Below are positions 7,379-20,329 of a stretch of DNA of 64,000 nt, in pieces (position 1 is the stretch's first letter; the number at the start of each line of letters is the position of its first letter). The notes beneath the pieces are model-generated. The model was given only the letters and a program-made list of their open reading frames with translations. It was not told the DNA's origin and ran no database searches. The translations under genes were made by a program, and so were the position numbers. The stretch is from JAAXGI01 sp965206975 (GTDB taxonomy: Bacteria; Gemmatimonadota; Gemmatimonadetes; Longimicrobiales; Gaopeijiaceae), in contig OZ242253.1 in assembly GCA_965206975.1 (NCBI GenBank), positions 682,001-746,000 of the forward strand, given 5' to 3'.

Positions 7379-8899
7379 TCAGCTCCCGGTGAGCCCGTGC
7401 TTCGCTACCCGCAGCCCCATCACTCGATCAGTGATCCCGAGTTGCCGCGCGGCGGCGGCGCGGTTGCCGCGGTTCACCTTCAGGGCATCGATGATCAGCT
7501 CCTTCTCGAGCGCGTCCAGCTGGACGTTGAGCGGCCCCGAACGCTTGTCTCCCGGCGTGGCCATCTGGAGGCTGGGTGGGAGGAGGCGAGCGTGGATCAC
7601 GTCCCCGCCATCGGCCAGAAGGATCGCCCGCTCGACCGCGTTCTCGAGCTCTCGGACATTCCCCGGCCAGTGGTAGGCCATGAGGAGGTCGATCGCGGGC
7701 GTGGAGAGCCGGACGATCGAACGCCCGTGCCGCTCGTTGTACTTCTCGACGAAGTGGTCCGCGAGGAGGATGATGTCCGTTCGGCGATCGCGAAGGGGTG
7801 GGACATGAATCGGAAAGACATTCAGCCGGTAGTACAGATCCGTCCGGAATCGGCCCGCCTCCATGTCGACCTCGAGCTCCCGGTTCGTCGCGGCCACGAC
7901 CCGGACATCGGCCTTGAGCACCTTGCTCCCCCCGACGCGCTCAAACTCGCGCTCCTGGAGCACACGAAGGAGGCGGACTTGCACGCTGGGGGGGAGATCC
8001 CCGATCTCGTCGAGGAAGATCGTACCGCGCGAGGCCCGCTCGAAGCGGCCTGCCCGCTGCTGAAGTGCACCCGTGAAGGCGCCCTTCTCGTGCCCGAACA
8101 GCTCGCTCTCGATCAGCCCCTCAGGGAGCGCTGCGCAGTTGACGCGGACGAACGATCCTTCGGATCGCTGGCTCGCGTAGTGCACGGCCTGCGCGATTAA
8201 CTCCTTCCCCGTCCCGCTCTCTCCTCGGATCAGCACAGTGGCGTCACTCGCGGCGACCTGGCTGATCATCTCGTAGACAGGGGCCATCTCCCGCGAGTTG
8301 CCAACGATGTTGTCGGGTTTGTACCGGTCCGCGAGCTCCCGCTGAAGGCGCCGGTTCTCCGCAACGAGGGCCTTCTCCTCCTCGGCAAACTGCCGGAGGC
8401 GGACGGCGCGGGCGATCAGCGACGCCAGCACGGAGAGGACTCGGACGTCCTCGTCGAAGGAAACCGTCTCGCCGCCGTACGGACGCTCTGCACTTAGGGC
8501 CCCAATCGTCTCGTTCCCCTGCCGGACGGGCACGCAGATGAAGGCCGTCTCGTCGCGCTCCTCGAGGGGACGGGTCCGGCTAAGAAAGAGCGGCTCCGTA
8601 GCGATCGAAGGGACCACGACCGGCGCGCCCGTCTCGACGACGCGTCCCGTGACACCCTCGCCTAGCCGGTACCTGGCGCGCTGCTGCTGATCCTCCGTCA
8701 GACCCACGGCTTCGTGGACGAGAATCTCCGAGGTCCGGCGGTTCAAGACGGTGAGCGTAGCGCACTCGATCTCCATGTGGCGCGAGAGCGCGGCGAGGAT
8801 CGGCTGGACCGACGAAGCCAGATCCGGCGTCTCATCCAGAAGATTGCTCGCCTCATGGAGGAGAGAAAGAGGGGCTGACCGATCGCTGGAGTTGGCCAA
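7379..8899 (-). CDS. Sigma-54-dependent activator, GAF-AAA+-Fis (NifA-like architecture)
   Basis: Transcriptional activator of 506 residues. A GAF sensor domain covers about 15-185 and a short coiled linker about 170-192. The AAA+ sigma-54 interaction domain covers about 197-430: Walker A GESGTGKE (226-233), the sigma-54 contact loop GAFTGA (273-278), Walker B TIFLDEIGD (293-301). A Fis-type helix-turn-helix ends the protein (about 460-500, RAAAARQLGITDRV). The GAF-AAA-Fis order is that of NifA, but no nif gene is present and the Cys cluster of oxygen-sensitive NifA is absent. It lies directly upstream of the amtB enhancer on the same strand, so it is the obvious candidate regulator of amtB-glnK. 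GAF domains can bind small ligands or PII; which applies is unknown. Confidence 0.93.
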   Translation of the reverse strand: MANSSDRSAPLSLLHEASNLLDETPDLASSVQPILAALSRHMEIECATLTVLNRRTSEILVHEAVGLTEDQQQRARYRLGEGVTGRVVETGAPVVVPSIATEPLFLSRTRPLEERDETAFICVPVRQGNETIGALSAERPYGGETVSFDEDVRVLSVLASLIARAVRLRQFAEEEKALVAENRRLQRELADRYKPDNIVGNSREMAPVYEMISQVAASDATVLIRGESGTGKELIAQAVHYASQRSEGSFVRVNCAALPEGLIESELFGHEKGAFTGALQQRAGRFERASRGTIFLDEIGDLPPSVQVRLLRVLQEREFERVGGSKVLKADVRVVAATNRELEVDMEAGRFRTDLYYRLNVFPIHVPPLRDRRTDIILLADHFVEKYNERHGRSIVRLSTPAIDLLMAYHWPGNVRELENAVERAILLADGGDVIHARLLPPSLQMATPGDKRSGPLNVQLDALEKELIIDALKVNRGNRAAAARQLGITDRVMGLRVAKHGLTGS

Positions 8900-8952
8900 G
8901 GTGGCACTCCGACGGAAGAGGAAGATCGAGGTACGATCCGGGTTTCGTCAGG

Positions 8953-8968
8953 GGTACATTTTCGTAGG
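8953..8968. promoter_or_regulatory. Possible autoregulatory palindrome before the sigma-54 activator
   Basis: GGTACATTTTCGTAGG is centred 61 bp upstream of the activator start at 8899. It keeps the TACA-N4-NGTAGG core of the sites before amtB and the porin but has GG in place of CC in the left arm. Close to the start, it would suit autorepression. The match is imperfect. Confidence 0.4.
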
Positions 8969-9212
8969 AACCCGAGGGGAGCGGTAGCCCGCGTCCGAGG
9001 ATCCGGTTCACCAAGGCGCAGTTCGAGTCCAGAGTCGGGGGGTGACGCGGTGCCCTCAGGAGACGGTGCGTTCTCCGCTCGCTTTCGCGGCGGCGCTCAG
9101 TTCGGCTCCGATCTCCACTCCCTGCTCACCGAACCCGGCGTGCCGGCTTCCGGCCCGGACCCTCCAGCGGAACCATGCGCCCCGCACACGGAACGCCGGT
9201 CCAGGAGTGTAC

Positions 9213-9231
9213 GCAGGACCGGTGGTCCTGC
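9213..9231. repeat. Perfect short inverted repeat
   Basis: GCAGGACC-GGT-GGTCCTGC is a self-complementary 8-bp stem with a 3-base loop in the non-coding stretch downstream of susD. Its role is unknown; it may be a terminator without a T tract. Confidence 0.45.
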
Positions 9232-9540
9232 ATGCCCCCAGTTCTCAGACGCCGCACGGCGCCACCCGTCTTGGCCCTGTCCGGCGCTCCGTCCGCTTCG
9301 CCGCGACTCCGGTGGACGTGTACCGATCGCGCAGGGCGTCCATGCGTTCAGGATCGCGGCTCAGACGCGTCGGCGAGGAGTTGCTGCGGCCGCAATCCAA
9401 GCGAACATGCCAACCGACGTTGTCCCGCATTTCAGACGCTCACGCCCGTGCCTCGCCCCAACCGGGCGCTACGCCGCCGGCAGAGTGCCGCCAGTGGCCC
9501 GGTCCACAGCATAAATACGGAGCGTGTTGGCAGGCACCGG

Positions 9541-10908
9541 TCAGTTCACGTCCCACCAAACGGGAGTCGTCAAATCGAGCCCCCCGCCCTGGCGTGAGAT
9601 CGCCGTCTGGAGGTTGGCATTGTTCAGAGACTGCTCGCTGTCCGGGTACGAGAATCGAACCGGGATCCGGTGGATCAGGAGGTCCGGACCCGGGACGAGC
9701 ACGGGCGAGTCCGTGCGGCGCCAGTTGGACTAGGCCTCCATCCCGTTCATCCAGAGCGCGATCCACTTCTGGAGGTGGATGTCGTCCAGTCCGGTGTATG
9801 CGATCTCCGGCTGCGCCAGATACGCCGCGATGTCGGCGTCCGATGGACGATGGGCCGGCTCGTACGCGTCGTACGTGGTCATGCTCGCCTCGATGGCGTC
9901 CATATAGAGCTGCGCGGGGTCCCCACGGATCCAGCCCCTCGCGGCCGCTTCGGCCTGGAGGAAGAGGACCTCGGCGTAGGTCATGAGCGCGCTCGGCGTC
10001 TGGGCCCCGTCCGCGCGCCAGAAGTCGCCGATCCGGGAGAACCAAGCCAGCGACTGCCCGGGCGTCCGGCTCACGCCGTTGTCGTCGCGCGTGAGATAGT
10101 TCTCGTAGAAGGGGTTCTCGTAGGGAGAGCCCGGGTAGTCGAGGAACGCATTGCCGGCGTTGCTCGTGAAGCCGCCCGAGGCGAGGGCAGCCTCGAACTC
10201 GGACTGCGCCCTGTCCGGCTCCACCTCCGAGAGCCGCATGGCGAGACGCATGCGGAGGGAGTTGGCGAACTTCCACCAGAGGGTGAAGTCGTTGCCGTAT
10301 AGCAGGTCGCTGGAGCCGAAGTCGGCGCTCCCGGAGCCCACCATCGAGGCGCCGGCCGTCAGATCCGCAAACAGGCCGTCGTAGATCTCCGGCTGCACAT
10401 CGTAGACCGGCGTGGTGTTCTCCTCGCCAATCAGGGCCTCGCCGTAGGGCACGTCGCCCCAGAGGTCCGTCACGACGTGGAAGATCCACGACTTCCAGAT
10501 CCGTGCGACGCCCTCGATATTCGCGTCGCCGGCCTCGATCCCCTTCTCCATCACCAGTTGGATGTCCTTGAGCCCTCCGGAGTAGTAGCGGGTCCAGTAG
10601 GACTCCATACTGGAAGCACGAACCTCTCCCTGCTCCTCGTCCGGATACTGGATTTGGACGAAATGCTGAGGCCAGATGCCCGTGTGCTGCAGCATCTGCC
10701 CCGTTCCGAATGCGGCCTGGACCGGGTTCTGGATCGCCTGTGGGAGGAGGAACCGGGCCGGCACGTCGGTCGGCGCGTTCGGGTTCGTGTTGATATCGGT
10801 CAGCCCGTCTGTGCACGAAGCGGCGGCCCAAACCAGTCCGACGAAGACCGCCGTTCGGGCGAGTCGCCTTCCAGGGATCGGATTCGCCCTTCTTTCCGGA
10901 GCCGTCAT
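9541..10908 (-). pseudogene. SusD-family outer-membrane lipoprotein, interrupted by an amber codon
   Basis: Surface lipoprotein partner of a SusC transporter, normally helping capture glycans or peptides. The ATG at 10908 overlaps the susC stop (ATGA). It has a lipoprotein signal (AVFVGLVWAAASC) then TDGLTDINTNPNAPT, typical of the SusD family. The open frame ends at TAG (9730-9732) after WIALWMNGMEA, but the same frame continues without shift for 62 codons to TGA at 9541-9543. That continuation reads SNWRRTDSPVLVPG and PVRFSYPDSEQSLN, the expected SusD C terminus. Where TAG stands the family usually has Trp, so a single TGG-to-TAG change explains it. Either a real nonsense mutation or a base error; truncation would remove about 62 conserved residues. 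Confidence 0.85.
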
Positions 10909-13900
10909 GTGCCGAGCGAGCGGGAGAACCCGATGCTTCTGGCCGTCGGGAATTGACCGAATTCGATGCCCTGCACGTTGCTCGCGTCGAAAGCCGTCTC
11001 CGGATCGATGTTGTCGATCCTGGACCACAGGAGCAGGTTCCTTCCGATCAGGCTAAGGCTTCCACTCGTGAAGCCGACGGCGTCGAGCCATGCGCTCGGG
11101 AGCTCGTAGCCGATGCGAACCTCACGCAGCTTGATGTAGCTGGCGTCGTCGATCGACGCCTCGTGGATACCGAAGTTCCGGTCGAAGTACTCCTGCGGGC
11201 AGACGCTGACCTCGTTGGTCCCGTCACCGTTGCGCGAGCCGTCGGGCAGGATCCCCTCCACGACGATTCCCGGATCGCAGAAATCGTTCTCACGGCCGAG
11301 AAGCGTGGACTCGAGCACGCCGGAGAGCTCACCGAACAAGTTCGTGACGGAGAAGACGTCTCCGCCCGACTGGCCGTCGACCAGAACGCTCACGTCCACG
11401 GGGCCCCATCGGAACCGGTTCTGCACACCGGCGATCCAGTCGGGGTTGTAGTTGCCGAGCACCCGGCGCACCGGGTCCTGCCGCGGCATGCCACCGCCGG
11501 TCAGGAGCAGATCGCCGTTCTCGTTCCGGAGGTAACCGTTGCCGAAGAACGCGCCATAGGGCTCACCTAGGCGCGCCTCGATGTTCATGCTCCAATAGTC
11601 CCCGAAGACGAGGGTCTCCAGATCGCCGAACAGCTCCGTGACCTCGGAGTCGTTCCTGCTCCAGTTGACCGTCATGTCCCACGTGAATCCGCTCTCGAGC
11701 TCGACAGGCGTGGCCCGGAGCAGTAGCTCCCAGCCCTTGTTCTCGACCGTGCCCGCGTTCAGGACCTGCCGCTGGAAACCGCTGGCCCTCGAGACTTCAA
11801 CCTCCAGAATCTGGTCCGACGTCTCCCTCTGGTAGTGGGTCAGCACGAAACCCACGCGCTCGTCGAAGAAGCCGAGGTCGGCTCCGACCTCCCAGGCCCG
11901 GGTCTCCTCGGGCTTGAGGGCCGTGTTGGGCAGCTCGTTCGGAACCGCGAACATCGGGATCCCGCTCCAGGGGTCCTGGGCACTGAAAACCGCAGCGAGC
12001 TGGTAAGGGGCTGCGTCGTTTCTGACCCGTGTCCAGCTTCCGCGCACCTTTCCGGAGCTCAGAACGCGGTTCTGCATCCGGAGGGCGTCGGTGAAGACGA
12101 GCGCGGTCGAGACCGAGGGGTAGAAGTACGAGTTGTTGTCGTCCGGAAGCGTCGAAGACCAGTCGTTGCGGCCGGTCCAGTCGATGTTCCAGTATCCGCC
12201 GTAGTTGAGGCTCGCGGACCCGTACACGCTCCGGACTTCCTTCCTGCGGATCAGGTCCCACGGGCTGGGCGTCGAGGCCGCGTTGTCGACGGTGTAGATG
12301 CCCGGAACCGCCAGCTGGTCGACGTCCACACCGTTGGCCTCGAGCTGGTTCGTCCGGTTGTTCGCTCCCGCCGCCACGTCGAGCGTGAAGTCGCCGGCAA
12401 GCTCCCGAGTGGCGCGGAGGAAGAAGTCGACGTTGGTCTCGGACCTGTAGAGCGTCTCCTCACCGAACGAGCCCAGGCCGCTGTCGTCCAAGCTGTGAGG
12501 AGCGACGACGCGCTTCCGGTGGTCCCGGGCACGCGCGGAGGTGGTCACCCAGTCATTGAGCCGGTAGTCGACGCTCAGGTGGCCCATGAGGCGGTCGCGC
12601 TCGTCGCCATTCGTGTTGACCAACGCCTCCCAGAACGGGTTGTTATGGTAGTTGTAGTTCCAGTTGTACTGGCCGCCCCCCGCGATGCACGGCGTCGGCT
12701 CGTGGCCCCGGCACTCGAAGTTCCGCAGCGCCTCCGTGTCGACCGGCCGGCCGAACCAGATGAAGGACTGCATCGGGTTGTCCTCATCGTACCCCGTGCC
12801 GGGCCGGTTCTCCGTGTTCTGATCGATGTAGTTCAGAGACGCCTCGGCGGAGAGACGATCGGTGAGAGTGGCTCCGCCCTTCAGCGCCACACCGATCCGC
12901 TGCTGGTCGTTGCCCGGCGACATCCCGCTCAGCTCCATGTCCGTGATCGACAAGCGCACGTTGGAGCGCTCGCCAACGCGGGAGATCGCCACGTTGGTGT
13001 TGAACGTGGTGCCCGTCCGGAAGAAGCTCCGCACGTTGTCCGGATGCGCGACCCAGGGTTGCTGGGGACCGGTGAACTGGTCGATGAGACGGCCGTCGAG
13101 CCTCGGTCCCCAACTCTCGTCCACGAAGTCCCAGAGCCCGGCACCGGCGCCGGCGACGAACTGGAACTCGCCGAAAAGGCCCTGACCGTACTCGTTCTGG
13201 TAGTGCGGGAGCCGGAGAGGCTCTTCCGCGGTGAGGCTCATGGACCCTGTGACGCCCAGGCCGCCGCCCGGAGTGCCCGTACCGGATTTAGTGGTGATGA
13301 CCACCGCGCCTGCCGCCGCGCGCGAGCCGTAGAGGGCCGCCGCGTTCGGGCCCTTCAGGAGGCTGATCGTCTCGATGTTCGCGGGATCGATGTCAGCGGC
13401 GGCGTTCCCGTAGTCGATGCCTCCGTCCCCGAAGTTCCTCACGGAGCTGTTGTCGATCGGTACGCCGTCGACCACGAAGAGGGGCTGGTTGTTGCCCGAG
13501 AGCGAGCTCGCGCCGCGGATCACGATCCGTGCCGATCCTCCGGTCGGGCCCGCGTCCGTGATCTGGACACCCGCCACGTTCCCTTTGAGGGAGTTCACGA
13601 TGTTGACCTCGGGCACTTCGGAGATCTCGGCGCCCGTGACGTCCTGCACGGAGTAGCCGAGCGACCGCCTCTCGCGTCTCGCCCCGAGAGCGGTGACCGT
13701 GTGAGGCCTTCGATCCCGATGGCCTCCTGGAACATCTCGACGTCGATCCGCACTGCGACGGGCATCTCCTGGGTGCGGTATCCGAGGTGGCTGAAGACCA
13801 GCATCTCGGCGCCGGCCGGCACACGCAGCGTGTAGAAGCCCTGTGCGTCCGTGAGCGCCACGATCATGGTGCCCCTGACGGCCACTGCGACGCCGGGGAA

Positions 13901-14020
13901 TGGTTGGCGGGTCTCCTGCTGGATGACGGTCCCAGTTACTGCGCGCTCCTGAGCGCCGAGTGCCGGGGGGGCCAGGAGGAAAACCAGGACGATGGGTCTT
14001 GTAATTCCAAGACGCCGCAT
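10905..14020 (-). pseudogene. SusC/RagA-family TonB-linked outer-membrane protein, frameshifted
   Basis: TonB-dependent transporter. The first part starts at ATG 14020 with a signal peptide (MRRLGITRPIVLVFLLAPP, then ALGAQ) and a carboxypeptidase-regulatory-like domain (VTGTVIQQETRQPFPGVAVAV). It runs to EAIGIEGLT, then goes out of frame. The remainder, 13649 to 10905, holds the SusC plug motif PLFVVDGVPIDN, the LLKGPNAAALYGSRAAAGAV box and the long beta-barrel to SIGFSRSLGT. Removing two bases in the GTGTG run at 13699-13703 restores continuous reading (TVTALGARRERRSLGYSVQDV), so this is a dinucleotide insertion or a one-base loss. The second part could start alone but would lack a signal peptide. 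Coupled by ATGA overlap to susD, which is also damaged. Confidence 0.85.
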
Positions 14021-14462
14021 GAGTCGAGCCGATCCGTGTAGGAGACGTGGGAATTGCTGCCCCTCGCTCACTCCGCTTCCCTCCCTATCTACTCGCCCCG
14101 CCACACGGAGCACAATGCCCGCATCGAAATGGCAAGAGCAGAGGTCCGGAACACCCGCATCGCATTCGCAGCCTCTCCGTTCCGCGCACCCCGTGTCAGC
14201 CGATCTGGACACCGTGTGGGAGTTGCACGCTTCGGCGGGAATATGGGCTTCGGCGGGAATATGGAATGGACCGGAGGGCGGCATCCGCCTCACGCCGCTT
14301 CTCCCCCATCACTCCCTCCTTGCCTGCTACGATGGCACGGAAGCACTCACGAGGAAGACCGGCTCATCCCCGCCGCGCCTTGAGCAAAGCCGCGACGACA
14401 CTGCCGGCGAATAACCCGAGTACGGCCGCGCCAGTCTGGACGCCGGGGCGACGTTCACATCG
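14021..14462. other. Non-coding stretch upstream of susC
   Basis: No convincing gene. It contains the susC promoter region, the 18-bp tandem duplication at 14229-14264 and perhaps remains of the 5' part of the decayed hydrolase that follows. Confidence 0.5.
14229..14264. repeat. 18-bp perfect tandem duplication
   Basis: Two adjacent copies of an 18-base unit (14229-14246 and 14247-14264, beginning GCTTCGGCGGGAATATGG) lie about 210 bp upstream of the susC start. They are in no convincing gene. It is probably a replication-slippage product. Confidence 0.85.
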
Positions 14463-14860
14463 ATGCGCGCCGAGGCAATCAGGAGTATCGTGGAACGCAC
14501 GAACTGGACCCGGCGGTGGCGGGGTCTCGATGCCGGGCAGGGACTCTTTCACTACGATCATACGGGCGGGAACGAGAACTTCGGGCAACTCGGCGCGGCG
14601 ATCGTCGCCCACGAGCAGGGCCGCGTCCGCATGCTGAGCGACCAGCTCGTGGGGACGACCCCCCAAGCCAGCCGCCAGTCCCGAGGCGCTCCCGGAGATC
14701 ACCTTCGACCAGTCGGTCCACTTCCACTTCAACGGGCAGACGATCGACGTCTTCCACCTCGGGCGGGCTCACACGGACGGGGACGTGATGGTCTACTTCC
14801 GGGAGGCGAACGTGATCCACGCCGGGGCCGACAGCAGCAGCGCCGTTCGGCGCTTATAAA
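14463..14860 (+). pseudogene. Remnant of a metallo-beta-lactamase-fold hydrolase
   Basis: Plus-strand pieces of one MBL-fold protein lie in two frames. The first, from about 14550, reads FHYDHTGGNENFGQLGAAIV and AHEQGRVRML, matching the zinc-binding HxHxDH region but without its first histidine. After about 14660 the frame changes within a run of six C (about 14659-14664). It then continues as ASPEALPEITFDQSV, FNGQTIDVFHLGRAHTDGD and VMVYFREANVIHAG, which is the next conserved block. The N terminus and C-terminal part are missing. I infer a decayed gene, no longer functional. Confidence 0.7.
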
Positions 14861-14894
14861 TCAGGGGAGCCGAGAAGGCAGAAGGGCAGGACAC

Positions 14895-14952
14895 GCCCGG
14901 TTCGGAGTCGTCGCCACTTCCACTGTGAAGTGTATGCCACCCCGAACCGGGC
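14895..14952. repeat. Nested inverted repeats downstream of the porin gene
   Basis: An 11-bp perfect inverted repeat (GCCCGGTTCGG at 14895-14905, complement at 14942-14952) encloses a second short stem (CACTTC/GAAGTG). It sits 18 bp beyond the porin stop and may terminate it, though the 36-base internal region is long for a terminator. Confidence 0.5.
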
Positions 14953-14969
14953 ACAACCGCGTGCGTTGG

Positions 14970-15611
14970 CTACTGGATCTCGAAGGCCTTGCCTACGCCA
15001 AAGACGAGGGTCAACTCCGCGTCCCCGTCCTCGTCGCCCGAAAGGTCCTTGTCGCTCAGGATTCCCGATATCGTAAAGTCGAGATCGGCGGCCGAGAACC
15101 CGTAGCCGGCTTCCCCGTAGCTCCCCGAAAAGTCGGATCCGAAGGTGCCGAAGGTCCCGTAGAAACCGGCCTGCTCCGCCGTGATTCCTAGGAACCAGTA
15201 GTCCTCCTCCTCGCCATCGAAATTAGCGTACTGCCCGATGGAGAATTCGGCACTCAGCGGGCCGACACCCGCCCCGAAGTTGGCTTCGAGGTACGTGTCG
15301 TCGAAGTCTCCAGTGTAGAAATAGCCTGTCCCGCCCGCGCTCAGACTCATCGCCCCGACGTCGATCCCAAGGCCACCGTACAGGTCGATCTCGGCCCCGT
15401 CGCCTACGTCTGCGGACCATGTCCCGAGAGACAACGGACCGACTGCCAGATCGAGTCCGGCGCTCGCCGAAGAATTCTTCTGGAGGAGCCCGCGGTAGTA
15501 GTACTGACTCACCCAACCCGCGTTCGCGGAGAGCTCGGCCTCCTGGGCCTCCGCCCCGAGGGGGGCAAGGAGAGCAAGCATGATCGTGGCCAACCCGATG
15601 GTCTTCTGCAT
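14970..15611 (-). CDS. TorF-like outer-membrane porin (gcw_chp family)
   Basis: Predicted outer-membrane beta-barrel of 213 residues. The ATG at 15611 has AGGAG upstream and gives a signal peptide (MQKTIGLATIMLALLAPLG, then AEAQE). The mature part shows alternating polar/aromatic strands (NAGWVSQYYYRGLLQ, LSAGGTGYFYTGDF, YWFLGITAEQAGFYG) and ends with a hydrophobic strand LTLVFGVGKAFEIQ, the pattern of the TorF/gcw_chp family. From memory this family is often found beside glnK-amtB. Here it is 8 kb from them but carries the same type of sigma-54 promoter and enhancer pair, which suggests a role in uptake under nitrogen limitation. The substrate is unknown. Confidence 0.8.
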   Translation of the reverse strand: MQKTIGLATIMLALLAPLGAEAQEAELSANAGWVSQYYYRGLLQKNSSASAGLDLAVGPLSLGTWSADVGDGAEIDLYGGLGIDVGAMSLSAGGTGYFYTGDFDDTYLEANFGAGVGPLSAEFSIGQYANFDGEEEDYWFLGITAEQAGFYGTFGTFGSDFSGSYGEAGYGFSAADLDFTISGILSDKDLSGDEDGDAELTLVFGVGKAFEIQ

Positions 15612-15689
15612 TTCCTTCGTTCTCCTGGCGGTAGTGATGGAGTCGCCCGCGGGGCGGGCCTCCGGTCCTTGAACCACGCTGTTACTCCT

Positions 15690-15705
15690 TGCCAGTCCCG
15701 TGCCA
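15690..15705 (-). promoter_or_regulatory. Sigma-54 promoter of the TorF-like porin gene
   Basis: On the minus strand TGGCACGGGACTGGCA matches TGGCAC-N5-TTGCA with one mismatch (TGGC for TTGC) and keeps the invariant GG and GC. The predicted leader is about 67 bases, the same as at amtB. Confidence 0.78.
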
Positions 15706-15794
15706 CTACACGGCCACGGGGCGAGAACAACCCTATTCCATTGCGGATAGGCCACTTGCACCGCAACTGGCTCGGGCCCGGGCAAACGGGCCGT

Positions 15795-15839
15795 GCTACA
15801 TCAAGGTTGGCCGCGGCAGAATCCCTACGAGAATGTAGG
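15795..15839 (-). promoter_or_regulatory. Twin activator sites upstream of the porin gene
   Basis: CCTACGAGAATGTAGG (15824-15839) is a perfect CCTAC-N6-GTAGG palindrome. GCTACATCAAGGTTGG (15795-15810) is a copy with one core mismatch. The centres are 29 bp apart, and the proximal centre is 97.5 bp from the -24 element at 15705. Both distances equal those at amtB, so both promoters probably answer to the same activator. Confidence 0.72.
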
Positions 15840-15855
15840 AACGCGACGGGAGCGA

Positions 15856-15894
15856 AAGAGCCGGGGCGCGCGGGAACGCGTCGCCCCGGCTCTT
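15856..15894 (-). terminator. Terminator of the rpoBC operon
   Basis: A perfect 13-bp stem (15856-15868 with 15882-15894) and a 13-base loop lie 54 bp beyond the rpoC stop. On the minus strand it ends CTCTTTCGC, so the U tract is short. It separates rpoC transcription from the porin enhancer immediately downstream. Confidence 0.8.
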
Positions 15895-15947
15895 CGATGC
15901 GTGCAGCCGGACGTGCCCGAGCACCTCCGCACTCGGGCGGGCGGAAG

Positions 15948-20264
<4,317 letters not shown>

Positions 20265-20329
20265 GCGTTAGACACCCTGAATGGGAGTAGAATATTGATG
20301 TTCGGGCCGGCCGCCTCTGCCGCTCGGCG

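Larger units (their letters stand above)
8900..9540. other. Non-coding stretch between susD and the sigma-54 activator
   Basis: No convincing gene; the open frames on both strands have no recognisable similarity. It holds the palindrome at 8953-8968 and a perfect 8-bp hairpin (9213-9220 with 9224-9231, loop GGT), which could terminate the susCD transcript though it lies about 310 bp beyond the susD stop. Confidence 0.5.
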
